Shown here: in pieces, positions 6,498-15,426 of the stretch
Position numbering within the stretch: position 1 is the first letter of the stretch
Layout of the letters: every line of letters starts with the position of its first letter
Origin: an uncultured Collinsella sp.
GTDB taxonomy: Bacteria; Actinomycetota; Coriobacteriia; Coriobacteriales; Coriobacteriaceae
Assembly (NCBI GenBank): GCA_900541745.1
Contig: UQLA01000017.1
Span: 1 to 55,187, forward strand
DNA length: 55,187 nucleotides
Reading direction: 5' to 3'
Position numbers and translations under genes: made by a program
The notes under the pieces: generated by a model
Told to the model about the DNA's origin: nothing
The model's database searches: none
The model's input: the letters and a program-made list of their open reading frames with translations, nothing else

Positions 6498-8585
6498 ATG
6501 ATGAGCTACGGTTACATGACGGCCCAGGCCGAGCAGCGCTTTGCCGACGTTGTCGATTACGTGGCGACGCAGAGCCTTTCCTACGATGCATTCAACAGCG
6601 CCTATACGACCAAAAACCTGATTCGCGTTATGGAGATTGCCGGAGAGGCTGCCCGCGATATGGAGCGCGACGGTTCGGTGGATAACGCCACGCTGGAGCA
6701 ATATGCCGACCAGTTCAACGTGAGCGCACTGATCGTGACGGACGCATCGGGCAATTTGGTGTCCGAGTCCTCGACCGATGGCGTGGGCTACGAGTCGCTC
6801 ACTACGTATCTCAAAGAATCACCCGTGCTGGAGGTGGCAACTCATCCGCTTAAGTCCTATACCGCCCGCATCACGCTTGCGGATGATTCGGTCGCAGACA
6901 TTGGCTGCGTGTCTCGGCGGGATGGCGAGGGCGTCGTTATCGCGGTCAGGCATCAGAGCGCGAAGGCGGTTGCAAGCAATACGCTCAAACTGCAGAGTTT
7001 GCTCGAAGGCTATGAAACCATCGATAGCGGCAATATCGTGATCGAAAGCGACGGCAAGGTCGTTGCGACCAATGCCGTTGAACCCACTGTATTGGGCGTA
7101 TTCGATCTGCCTGCGACGGACGTCTTCATTGTCGACGGTATTAAGGATCGATGCCTGGCCGGTAAGGTCAAATTGATTAACGCCGACGGCGAGTGGTATT
7201 TGGGTACATTTGGAAAAGCGCATAAATTCTATGTGTACACCTATGCCTCGGCGCGGCATTATTTCGAAATCGTCGCCGCCGTTGTCGCCTGCGTGCTGGT
7301 GCTCTACGGCGGTGCAATAGCCGCTGTTGTGATGATGCGTCGCCGTGCCGAGCGCCAGCGCATGACCGACCTGTTGCTGCAGGAGCGCGACTATGGCGAC
7401 AAGCTGGCAAAGGCGGCGCGTGAGGCCTCGTCTGCCAACTCGGCAAAGACGGAGTTTCTGCGCCGCATGAGCCACGATCTGCGCACGCCTATCAACGGCA
7501 TTCGCGGCATGGTCGAGGTTGGCGATGCCAATGCGGACGATCTGCAAAAGCAGACTGAGTGCCGCTCAAAAATCTGGACGGCATCGGGACTGCTGCTCGA
7601 CCTTGCCAACGAGGCCCTGGATATGAGTCGCCTGGAGAGCGGGCAGATTGACTTGGAACTCGTGCCCACAAATTTGGTGGCCCTCAATCGCGAGGTGTGC
7701 GATATTCTGGAGCGCCAGGCCGAGGAGCGTCTGGTTACAATTATTTGTGACCAACGAACCCTTGTTCATCCCTATGCGCGGGTGAGCGTGACGCACCTCA
7801 AGCGCTTGTTGCTCAATATTGCCGGCAATGCCGTCAAGTACAACCGCCAGGGCGGCTATGTTCGCCTGGTGTGCCGCGAGGTGGAGCCAACGGATGGCGT
7901 CCCCGTCTATGAATACACGATCGCCGACAACGGTATTGGCATGAGCGAGGAGTTCCAACAGCACCTCTACGAGCCGTTTTGCCGCGAGGAGCAACAGGTG
8001 GAAGGCGCTTCATCGGGAACTGGCCTGGGCGCGCCTATCGCAAAACAGTTGGTCGAGCTTATGGGCGGAACCATGAGCTTTACGAGCGTCTTGGGGCAGG
8101 GGACGACGTTTACCATCCGCCTGCCGTTCGAGAAATGCAAGCGCTCCGAGATTCCTCAGGCAGTTCGCGCGGATGCGGGCGATGGTGATGCGCTCCAGGG
8201 CTTGCGCGTTTTGCTCGTAGAGGATAACGATCTGAATGCCGAGATCGCGCAGTTTACGCTCAGCCGTGCCGGCGCCGTCGTGACGCATGCTAAGGATGGC
8301 GAGTCTGCCGTTGAGGCGTTTGCCGCGAGCGCACCGTGCGAGTACGACGTGGTGTTGATGGACATCATGATGCCTGGCATCGATGGCCTTGAGGCCACGC
8401 GTCAGATTCGAGCACTCGATCGCGAGGATGCCGCGACCACGCCGATTATCGCCGTGAGTGCCAACGCCTTTGCCGACGACCGCAAACTTTCGCGCGAGGC
8501 GGGCATGGATGCGCACCTGAGCAAGCCTGTGAGCTCGCAAGAGCTCGTCGAGGCGCTGGCGCACATCGCCGCCGACGCTTCATAA
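6498..8585 (+). CDS. Hybrid sensor histidine kinase with receiver domain
   Basis: From 6498 the frame encodes 695 residues. Residues 1-255 are an extracytoplasmic sensor region (Cache-like by position), followed by a membrane segment (FEIVAAVVACVLVLYGGAIA). The HisKA box is FLRRMSHDLRTPINGIRGM with the phosphorylated His. The ATP-binding domain shows NAVKYN, DNGIGMS and GTGLGAPI. The C-terminal receiver (about 565-690) has LLVEDNDLNAEIA, VVLMDIMMPGIDG with the phospho-acceptor Asp, and the Lys in LSKPV. Without the interrupted N-terminus the first membrane helix is lost, so the sensor might not be exported. It pairs with the adjacent binding lipoprotein. Confidence 0.88.
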   Translation: MMSYGYMTAQAEQRFADVVDYVATQSLSYDAFNSAYTTKNLIRVMEIAGEAARDMERDGSVDNATLEQYADQFNVSALIVTDASGNLVSESSTDGVGYESLTTYLKESPVLEVATHPLKSYTARITLADDSVADIGCVSRRDGEGVVIAVRHQSAKAVASNTLKLQSLLEGYETIDSGNIVIESDGKVVATNAVEPTVLGVFDLPATDVFIVDGIKDRCLAGKVKLINADGEWYLGTFGKAHKFYVYTYASARHYFEIVAAVVACVLVLYGGAIAAVVMMRRRAERQRMTDLLLQERDYGDKLAKAAREASSANSAKTEFLRRMSHDLRTPINGIRGMVEVGDANADDLQKQTECRSKIWTASGLLLDLANEALDMSRLESGQIDLELVPTNLVALNREVCDILERQAEERLVTIICDQRTLVHPYARVSVTHLKRLLLNIAGNAVKYNRQGGYVRLVCREVEPTDGVPVYEYTIADNGIGMSEEFQQHLYEPFCREEQQVEGASSGTGLGAPIAKQLVELMGGTMSFTSVLGQGTTFTIRLPFEKCKRSEIPQAVRADAGDGDALQGLRVLLVEDNDLNAEIAQFTLSRAGAVVTHAKDGESAVEAFAASAPCEYDVVLMDIMMPGIDGLEATRQIRALDREDAATTPIIAVSANAFADDRKLSREAGMDAHLSKPVSSQELVEALAHIAADAS

Positions 8586-8587
8586 GC

Positions 8588-8627
8588 ATATGGCCCGGTT
8601 CCAAGGTGGGTTGGAACCGGGCCATAT
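8588..8627. terminator. Bidirectional terminator between convergent genes
   Basis: A perfect 17-bp stem (ATATGGCCCGGTTCCAA and its complement) with a 6-base loop. It lies between the kinase gene on the plus strand and the flavin-binding protein gene on the minus strand. Confidence 0.85.
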
Positions 8628-8655
8628 TGCTATTTGTGAGTTTTGCTTTTGAGGC

Positions 8656-9135
8656 TTACTTTTCTTGAATCTGCTTGCCGCAGAGATGCTCAATCGTAAT
8701 CTCGTAGAGCTGGACGCCCTTAATGTCCTTGGCGATTTCCTCTTCGACCTCCTCGGCAGAAGGGTAGTACTTAAGGGCGAGCTGGCGGACTTTGTCCTCG
8801 ATAAACGCGGGGGTGTCATTCGCCAGGCGACAGCGGCCAAAGACCACGGTACTCATAACGTAGGGAGCCCAGTCACCGTCCTTGTACCACTCGTTGCCGT
8901 AAACGGTAAAGCAGACCTTGTCATCGCGCTTGAGTGAATCGACCTTGTGGCCGGCCTTGGCGCCATGGAAATAAATCTTGTCGTGCTCGGTGTCAAAGAA
9001 GTAGTTGACGGGAATGGCGTACGGGTAGCCATCGTCGCCGTTGACGGCAAAGACGCCGCGCTTGCAGGTAGCGAGCAGCTCGCGCGCTTCCTCGTCGGTG
9101 ATGGCGCGTTTCTTTCGGCGTAAGGGCCTAAACAT
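8656..9135 (-). CDS. Pyridoxamine-5'-phosphate-oxidase-like flavin-binding protein (NimA-like)
   Basis: A 159-residue split-barrel protein of the PNPOx-like superfamily. Family marks are the N-terminal helix with ITDEEARELLATCKRGVFAV, YPYAIPVNYFFD, and IYFHGAKAGHKVDSLKRDDKVCFTVYG, which forms the FMN site. Relatives include 5-nitroimidazole reductases (Nim) and uncharacterised flavoproteins. The substrate cannot be told from sequence. The start has AAAGGAAG nine bases upstream. Confidence 0.85.
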   Translation of the reverse strand: MFRPLRRKKRAITDEEARELLATCKRGVFAVNGDDGYPYAIPVNYFFDTEHDKIYFHGAKAGHKVDSLKRDDKVCFTVYGNEWYKDGDWAPYVMSTVVFGRCRLANDTPAFIEDKVRQLALKYYPSAEEVEEEIAKDIKGVQLYEITIEHLCGKQIQEK

Positions 9136-9176
9136 TGTTGGCTTCCTTTCTGCTGCGTATGGTTGTTGAGCACAAA

Positions 9177-11987
9177 CTATAGCGAAACAGCTCCGTTTTT
9201 CTTGATGCGGGCGAGTATGTTTTTGAGCTTGTTAAAGTCGAGCGGTTTGGACAGATGGGCGTTCATGCCGGCGTCGTGTGCCGCCTTGGCGTCTTCGGCA
9301 AAGGCGTTGGCGGTGAGCGCGATGATGGGGATATCGGCTGCATCGACCTTCTCGCTCAGGCGAATCGCGCGGGTTGCCTCGTAGCCGTCCATGCCCGGCA
9401 TCATAATGTCCATCAGAATCGCATCGAAGCTGCCGGCGGGACGGCCAACGTATAGGTCGACCGCTTCGTTGCCATCGGCGGCGCGAGTTACAACAATGCC
9501 TTCGCTTTCGAGCAGCGCCTGGGCAATCTCGGCATTGAGCTCGTTATCTTCTGCCAAAAGAACGTTCATGCCGGCAAGCGAGCAGCTGTCTGCTTGCTCG
9601 TCCGCGCGTTCTCTTGCCTGAGGGTCTTTGTCGATATCGAGCGGAATCTGGACGTTGAACGTACTCCCCACGCCAACCTCACTCGAAATCTCAATCGTGC
9701 CGCCCATCAGTTCAATAAGCGACTTGACGATTGGCATGCCCATGCCGGTTCCTTGGAACTTGCTGCGCGCATCGTCACCTTCTTGGGCAAACGGCTCATA
9801 GATATGCTTTAAAAACTTGGGAGTCATACCAATGCCGGTGTCCGAAACGCTAAAGCAAAAGAGAGCGCGCCCGTTATCGAGTGGCTTGGTCTTTGAGCTA
9901 AAGGTGACGGAGCCGCCGTGCTTGTTGTACTTAATGCTGTTGTCTAACAGGTTGATCATGATCTGTCGGATATGGGTGGGACTGCCGACCATGTATGGCC
10001 CCGTGGCGTACGGCAGACTATTGTCCTGCATTGTGATGCCGTTACTGGACGCGCGGAGCTTGCACAGCACCAGCGTATCGTCACAGAGCTCTTTGAGGTT
10101 AAAAGGCACATGTTCCAGTGTTAGCTTGCGGTCTTCGATCTTGCCCATCTCGAGGATGTCGTTGATTAGCGAGAGCAGGTGATTGGCGGCAACGCGCGCC
10201 TTGGCACGGCTCTCGCGGGCGACCTGGATATCGCCTTCCTTCAATTCCTCGATCTCGATAAGGCCCAGGATACCGTTGAGCGGCGTACGGATGTCGTGGC
10301 TCATGCGCGTGAGGAATGCCGTCTTAGCGGCGTTGGCAGCATCGGCTTTTTTGCGCTCGGTTCGAGCGCGCACGAGTGCCCAGATGAGCAGGACGATGCC
10401 GACCGACAACATACCGATGAGGGCAGCTGCAACGGCGGCACGGTTGCGATAAAGGAATTGAAGCGTGTTATATTCCTGGGCCGTGTACGACGTGGAGGAG
10501 TAATTGCTTGCGGAGAGCGATTCTCCGGCATTGATGATGCCCTTGTTGATGATTCCCAGCAGCTCGGGCCTTCCGCGCGAAATCCAGCACGAGAGCTCGC
10601 AGGTGTCAGGGAGCTCGGCCGTCTCGCAGTTCTCGAGAACATAACGGTCACCGATGGTTTTTACGCGTGAACTGGGGGCGAGGATGCAGCGCACCGTTCC
10701 CTTCCTGAGGGCGTCGAACGCTTCATCGTCGGATCGGTATTCGGTCACGGTCGCTGTGGGGAACAGACTTTCGAGTACATTTCGGTTGATAAACGATGAT
10801 TTGGTACAGGCGATGTTTTGAAGGTCTTTGTTCAGGTTGCTTCCGGTATGGATGGCGGTGAGGGATGTGGTCCCCAACGATATCGACTGCACAACGCCTG
10901 ATTGCTCGGCAAACCAGTAATCTCGGTATACCGGCAGCGCAACGTCTATGCTTCCCTTTGACAGGGCCTTTGACATCATCTTGTAGCTATCAAAGGCGAC
11001 GGTTTTGACCGTAATGCCAAATTTATCGTGCAACGTCGTCGCAAGCGATGCGAGCGAACCTTCCATTTTGCCGTCTTCGTCTTCGTTGCAGTAGGGGAGT
11101 TTGCCCGTAATGTAGCCGAGCGTGATGGTGTTGTCATTTGCTTTGAGCCAGGAACGTTCGGGGCCGTTGAGCGATGATGAACCGCTGTTTTGGGCCGAGT
11201 AGTTAGATTTGACTTCGTCGATATAGCGTGGGTTGACGCGGGCGATTGCCGACATGGCGGCATTGATGTCGTCCCTTAGGTCGGGGCGGCTTTTGGGGAC
11301 GGCAAAGTAGTAGTCGCTCGAACCAACGTAGAACATGGGCGACGCATCGGGCGACGAAATGGTGTCGTTCATGATGACGGCGTCGACCTCGCCGTTTGCG
11401 AGCGCGTCAAAGAGAGCGCCACCAGTGTCGATTTCTTTATAGGTGCAGGTAATGCCTTCGTTGGCGAGCCACTGCTGGCCAACGAAGGTTTGCATAACGT
11501 CGGGGTTGTAGCCGATGGTAAGGCCTTGGAGCGCTTGGGGGTCACCCTTGGTCAGGTCGTCGCGATCGGGCTTGGCGTAGATGTAGTAGCGCTCGGTGCC
11601 CTCGGGGTTCGAGGAAAAGAGCAGCTTTTGGGCGCGTTCCTCGGAGTAGGAGATGTTGGGCATGAGGTCGATTTCGCCCGTCTCGAGCATGTCCATAAGC
11701 TCGGTGAAGGTGCCGGAGACGTATTCGTACCGCCAACCGGGCGTGTAGTACGACAGGGTCTGGAGGTACTCGTAACCCCATCCCGAGAGACGCTCGCCGG
11801 GGGTGCCGTTCTGGAAGCCCTCGTTGTTGACGAGCCAGCCGACGCGGACCGTTTTGACTTGCTGACTAGAGTCATCGGCAAAAGCCTGGACAGGCGCGAT
11901 AGAACTTAGTACGGCAAGCGCGGCAAGCACAATGGCCAGAGCGCGATATATAACTGAACGAAGGACAGTGGCAGCTCTCACATGCAA
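9177..11987 (-). CDS. EvgS-like hybrid histidine kinase with two solute-binding domains
   Basis: A 936-residue single-chain sensor. It has a signal sequence (cut near AFADD, residue 37), then two family-3 solute-binding domains at about 46-275 and 283-515. A membrane helix is at about 525-548 (AAVAAALIGMLSVGIVLLIW). HisKA has FLTRMSHDIRTPLNGILGL; the ATP-binding domain has NLLDNSIKYN, DTGIGM and GTGMGMPI. The receiver domain (about 805-925) has VLLAEDNELNAEIA and AILMDIMMPGMDG. This resembles EvgS/BvgS without a PAS linker. It lies opposite a two-gene version of the same idea (5527-8585). No output regulator gene is nearby. Confidence 0.93.
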   Translation of the reverse strand: MHVRAATVLRSVIYRALAIVLAALAVLSSIAPVQAFADDSSQQVKTVRVGWLVNNEGFQNGTPGERLSGWGYEYLQTLSYYTPGWRYEYVSGTFTELMDMLETGEIDLMPNISYSEERAQKLLFSSNPEGTERYYIYAKPDRDDLTKGDPQALQGLTIGYNPDVMQTFVGQQWLANEGITCTYKEIDTGGALFDALANGEVDAVIMNDTISSPDASPMFYVGSSDYYFAVPKSRPDLRDDINAAMSAIARVNPRYIDEVKSNYSAQNSGSSSLNGPERSWLKANDNTITLGYITGKLPYCNEDEDGKMEGSLASLATTLHDKFGITVKTVAFDSYKMMSKALSKGSIDVALPVYRDYWFAEQSGVVQSISLGTTSLTAIHTGSNLNKDLQNIACTKSSFINRNVLESLFPTATVTEYRSDDEAFDALRKGTVRCILAPSSRVKTIGDRYVLENCETAELPDTCELSCWISRGRPELLGIINKGIINAGESLSASNYSSTSYTAQEYNTLQFLYRNRAAVAAALIGMLSVGIVLLIWALVRARTERKKADAANAAKTAFLTRMSHDIRTPLNGILGLIEIEELKEGDIQVARESRAKARVAANHLLSLINDILEMGKIEDRKLTLEHVPFNLKELCDDTLVLCKLRASSNGITMQDNSLPYATGPYMVGSPTHIRQIMINLLDNSIKYNKHGGSVTFSSKTKPLDNGRALFCFSVSDTGIGMTPKFLKHIYEPFAQEGDDARSKFQGTGMGMPIVKSLIELMGGTIEISSEVGVGSTFNVQIPLDIDKDPQARERADEQADSCSLAGMNVLLAEDNELNAEIAQALLESEGIVVTRAADGNEAVDLYVGRPAGSFDAILMDIMMPGMDGYEATRAIRLSEKVDAADIPIIALTANAFAEDAKAAHDAGMNAHLSKPLDFNKLKNILARIKKNGAVSL

Positions 11988-12038
11988 TCCTAACGAATCG
12001 AGACATTACCGCATAAGGATACCAGCTCAGCCTCCCCA

Positions 12039-12129
12039 GTCGGCAGCTGGTAGTCATCGGGGACGTTCTTAAACGACTAGTCATTGGGGACGTTCTTGTT
12101 TGACTAGTCATTTAAGAACGTCCCCAATG
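12039..12129. repeat. ACTAGT-centred palindromic repeat, copy 2 (one and a half units)
   Basis: It contains GTCGGCAGCTGG (12039-12050), then GGGGACGTTCTTAAACGACTAGTCATTGGGGACG-like units and a closing TTTAAGAACGTCCCC. GTCGGCAGCTGG also precedes the copy at 24690. The repeat fills the space between the divergent starts of the kinase (11987) and the channel (12205), so it is not acting as a terminator here. Confidence 0.75.
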
Positions 12130-12204
12130 ATTAGTTTCGTTTGTGGGGGAGGCGTGGGACAATACCGAGCGAATGTGATTGGACGTCTGAGAAAAGGGGT
12201 CGCG

Positions 12205-12630
12205 ATGAAAAAGCTCAAGACGCTTGCTGACGTGTTACGCCAGGCGGGCTTCGTGCGCATTACGGAGCTGTTCCTCGTCTTTTACCTGCTGTGCTCGACG
12301 GCCGTCTGGTTGTCCGAGCCTACGACCCTCACGTTTGGCGATGGGCTCTGGTTTAGCTTTGAGACGGTCTCGACGATCGGCTTTGGCGACATCCCGGCCG
12401 AGACACCGGTTGCCCGCGCTATTACCGTCGTCTTGAGCGTCATCAGCATCTTCTACATCGCCATGCTCACGGGCGTGGCGGTGAACTACTGCAATACGCT
12501 TATCAAGATGCGTCAAAAGGACACCATGGCGCGCTTTATGGACGATCTGGAGCATTTGGAAGAGCTCGATCGCGACGAGCTTGCCGATCTTTCGCGTCGC
12601 GTGCGCGAGTATCGTCGACGCCAGCGCTAA
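12205..12630 (+). CDS. Small two-helix potassium channel (Ion_trans_2 type)
   Basis: A 141-residue membrane protein. Helix 1 is about residues 17-37 (ITELFLVFYLLCSTAVWL), then comes the pore loop with selectivity-filter sequence TIGFGD, a variant of TVGYGD. Helix 2 is about 70-95 (AITVVLSVISIFYIAMLTGV). A charged cytoplasmic tail follows (RRVREYRRRQR). It would form tetramers that conduct K+. There is no RCK/TrkA regulatory domain. ATG 12205 follows AAAGGGG. Confidence 0.87.
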   Translation: MKKLKTLADVLRQAGFVRITELFLVFYLLCSTAVWLSEPTTLTFGDGLWFSFETVSTIGFGDIPAETPVARAITVVLSVISIFYIAMLTGVAVNYCNTLIKMRQKDTMARFMDDLEHLEELDRDELADLSRRVREYRRRQR

Positions 12631-12664
12631 GACGAACGTCGCGCGCCACAGCAGGGGGGCAAAT

Positions 12665-13198
12665 ATGAACATCACCGTGTACCTGGGTGCCAGCACTGGC
12701 AATGACCCGGCGTTTCTGCCCGCGGTGCAGGAGCTGGGCAACTGGATTGGCGCCAACGGGCACGCGCTGGTATACGGCGGGTCCAAATCGGGCCTGATGG
12801 GTGCGCTCGCCGATAGCGTACTCGAGGCGGGTGGACACGTGACGGGTGTTGAGCCGAGCTTTTTTATCGAGGCCGAGTTTCAACATGACGGTATCGATGA
12901 CCTCATCGTGACGAGCGATATGGCGGAGCGCAAGGCCAAGATGATTGAGCTCGGCGATGCGTTCATCGCCTTTCCCGGTGGGACGGGCACGCTCGAGGAG
13001 ATTGCCGAGGTCATGTCCGCGGTGTCGTTGGGGCACCTGAGCGCTCCGTGCATCTTGTATAACCTGGACGGTTACTACAGCGACCTCAAGGCGCTGCTCG
13101 GGCACATGATTGATAAAGGACTTTCGAGCCCGAGGCGCCAGCACGGCATCTACTTTGCCGACGATTTGCGCGAGATTGCCTCGATTATCAACGGATAA
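12665..13198 (+). CDS. LOG-family protein (putative nucleotide 5'-monophosphate phosphoribohydrolase)
   Basis: A 177-residue Rossmann-like protein of the TIGR00730/LOG family. Its signatures are YGGSKSGLMGALAD and the catalytic PGGTGTLEEIAEV. Family members remove the base from cytokinin-type or ordinary nucleoside monophosphates. ATG 12665 follows a very strong AGGGGGG site. It starts 34 bases after the channel gene and is probably co-transcribed with it. Confidence 0.9.
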   Translation: MNITVYLGASTGNDPAFLPAVQELGNWIGANGHALVYGGSKSGLMGALADSVLEAGGHVTGVEPSFFIEAEFQHDGIDDLIVTSDMAERKAKMIELGDAFIAFPGGTGTLEEIAEVMSAVSLGHLSAPCILYNLDGYYSDLKALLGHMIDKGLSSPRRQHGIYFADDLREIASIING

Positions 13199-13323
13199 GT
13201 CTTGAGCCTGCCCCACTATGGCTCCCAATGGTGCCGTTCGCGGCGTGGATGGTTGGCTCGTTCGGGCAACGCTCGCTCTACAATAAAACGTATCTATGTC
13301 GACTTTGACCGCGGGAGGTCCCG

Positions 13324-14628
13324 ATGGACAACCTTGCCAAACCCACAAACCGCGCGCTGTTTTTAGTTAGCGTTGCCGTGACCGGTGCGTTCGCAGGTGC
13401 CGCGGTCTGGCTGTTCTTTTTTGCGATGGAGCACGGTATCGACTATCTATGGACCGAGATTCCGCACGCGCTGGGCGTCTCTTCGCCCGAGCTTGCCAGC
13501 GGCCCGTTTGGCTTTTTGCCGTACCCGTTTTTTGTCTGCCTGCTGGGCGGCCTGTTAATCGGTCTATACGAAAAGATGACAGGCACCAAGACCGATGACC
13601 TCAACCAGGTGATGGCTAAGGTTAAGCAAGACGGGCGCTATCCGTACGATAACCTGGGCAAGCTTTCGCTCGCGGCATTGCTGCCGCTGCTGTTTGGTGG
13701 AAGTATTGGACCGGAGGCCGGCCTGACCGGCGTCATCGCGGGTCTGTGCAGCTGGGTCGGCGACCGCATGCGTCGCTTTGGTGCCGAGTTTAGGGAGCTT
13801 ACGCTGTTGGGCACCCAGGCTGCCCTGACGGCGCTCTTTACCGCGCCCGTCTTTGGCTTTGTGGCACCGCTTGCCGGTAGCGCCGACGGCCAGGGCGAAG
13901 ACGCCGACGATGAGTCCGTGTCCGGCGAGATCACCATCAAGCTGCCCAAGGCGCAAAAGACGGTGGTCTACGGCATTGCGATTGCCGGCGGCCTGGGCAC
14001 CTATCTGCTGCTCGGCCAGCTCATGGGCGGCGGCATGGGCATGCCCAGGTTCGAGGCTGCCGTGGTGGGCAACCTGGAGCTTACCTGGCTCGTCCCTCTG
14101 TCGTTGATCGGAACAATCTGCGGCTGGCTGTACTTTGTCTCCGAGCACGCAAGCGAGGCGCTGTTCCATGCAATAGGGGAGCGTCCTGTCGTCAAGGCCA
14201 TGCTAGCCGGTCTGGCGCTCGCCATCTGTGGCACGGTCCTGCCCTACACCATGTTTGCCGGCGAGACCCAGGCCGACGTGCTCATGGAAACCTATCTGAC
14301 CATTCCCGCCGGCGTGCTTATCGCGACCGGTCTTGTCAAAGCCATGCTGACCCCCGCCCTCATCAACCTGGGCTGGCGTGGCGGTCACTTCTTCCCGGTT
14401 ATCTTCTCGGGTGTGAGCCTGGGCTACGGCTTGGCCATTCTTACCGGCGCCGATCCGGTCTTTTGTGTCGCCGTCTGCACGGCATCGACGATGGGCGCCG
14501 TCATGCGCCAGCCTGTCATGGTCGTGGGCCTGCTGCTCATGTGTTTCCCACTCAAGGGTATCGTCTGCATGATCATCGCGGCCGTCATCGCCGCCGGCAT
14601 TCCGCTGCCCAAGCCGCTGCGCAAGTAG
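13324..14628 (+). CDS. ClC-family chloride channel/transporter-like protein
   Basis: A 434-residue protein with about ten membrane segments. The best ClC signature is GSIGPEAGLTGVIAGL, which corresponds to the GxEGP region with its gating glutamate, and GWRGGHFFPVIFSGVSLGYG near the C-terminus corresponds to the GGxFxP motif. An acidic loop (GQGEDADDESVSG) splits the two halves. It is commonly annotated as an ion-channel protein in Coriobacteriia, and the ion cannot be told. GGAGG precedes ATG 13324, and a TACAAT box lies at 13279. Confidence 0.85.
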   Translation: MDNLAKPTNRALFLVSVAVTGAFAGAAVWLFFFAMEHGIDYLWTEIPHALGVSSPELASGPFGFLPYPFFVCLLGGLLIGLYEKMTGTKTDDLNQVMAKVKQDGRYPYDNLGKLSLAALLPLLFGGSIGPEAGLTGVIAGLCSWVGDRMRRFGAEFRELTLLGTQAALTALFTAPVFGFVAPLAGSADGQGEDADDESVSGEITIKLPKAQKTVVYGIAIAGGLGTYLLLGQLMGGGMGMPRFEAAVVGNLELTWLVPLSLIGTICGWLYFVSEHASEALFHAIGERPVVKAMLAGLALAICGTVLPYTMFAGETQADVLMETYLTIPAGVLIATGLVKAMLTPALINLGWRGGHFFPVIFSGVSLGYGLAILTGADPVFCVAVCTASTMGAVMRQPVMVVGLLLMCFPLKGIVCMIIAAVIAAGIPLPKPLRK

Positions 14629-14718
14629 CACGGCGGCGCACGCCGGGGACATGCCGTTTGCCACGGATTTGCGGGGAGGGGCGGCGATCGCGCCCTTTGT
14701 GGATTGAGGCTCGCGTGG

Positions 14719-15426
14719 CTACAGGTCGCGGGCTCGATAGACCTTGGTGCTGATGGCGCAGCTGACAGCGCCAAGGACGACCGTTGCCAGCGCGGCAATT
14801 CCTGCGCACAGGAAGCCAAGAACGGAAGGATCGGGATTCGCCCCGGCAATCATCGACATGAGCTGGTTGCTGATGGGGTTGAATGAGTTTAGCGTGACCA
14901 TGATAAGGCACATGTATAGGGCGTACAGACCAACGGATAGGCGTTGCGCCTTCATGTGTTCAAATCGAAAGAACAGAGGCAGTACCAAAAACACCGCCAT
15001 GAGGGAGAAAAGCATCGATATTGCCGAGGCGATTGCGGTCTCAAAGACGGTCTCTCCCGTGGAGGGGATACCCACGCTGTTTAAGATCGGGATGGCGACG
15101 ATACTCAACAGCACGGCCGCGCACGTCATGATGACCGAGAAAATAGTGATGCACAGGTAGCGTGCGCTGACGATGTCTTTGCGTGAGATGGGCAGCGTTG
15201 CCCGATAGCGCTCCCATCCGTTTTGGTTGTCGAGCCCGGCCAGCGACGTCATGGCCATGATAGGTGACATGGCACTGATCGCGAAGGCGCCGGCGGCGCT
15301 CATATCGGAATCACCATTCGATGCCCTGACGGCGGTCAGCACGACGAAGATGAACAGGCCGACACCTGCGATGCTTGGGACGAGCGTGCGAACGATGGCA
15401 AGCTCGGACATAATGAGCCGTTTCAT
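14719..15426 (-). CDS. ABC-2 type transporter permease
   Basis: A 235-residue protein with six predicted membrane segments, including GVGLFIFVVLTAV, FSVIMTCAAVLLSIVAIPIL and the C-terminal AALATVVLGAVSCAI. The cytoplasmic motif ENGWERYRATLPISRKDI-like (here QNGWERYRATLPISR) is typical of small ABC-2 permeases. Its ATG overlaps the stop codon of the ATPase gene (ATGA), so it is the membrane partner of that ATPase. Substrate unknown. Confidence 0.85.
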   Translation of the reverse strand: MKRLIMSELAIVRTLVPSIAGVGLFIFVVLTAVRASNGDSDMSAAGAFAISAMSPIMAMTSLAGLDNQNGWERYRATLPISRKDIVSARYLCITIFSVIMTCAAVLLSIVAIPILNSVGIPSTGETVFETAIASAISMLFSLMAVFLVLPLFFRFEHMKAQRLSVGLYALYMCLIMVTLNSFNPISNQLMSMIAGANPDPSVLGFLCAGIAALATVVLGAVSCAISTKVYRARDL

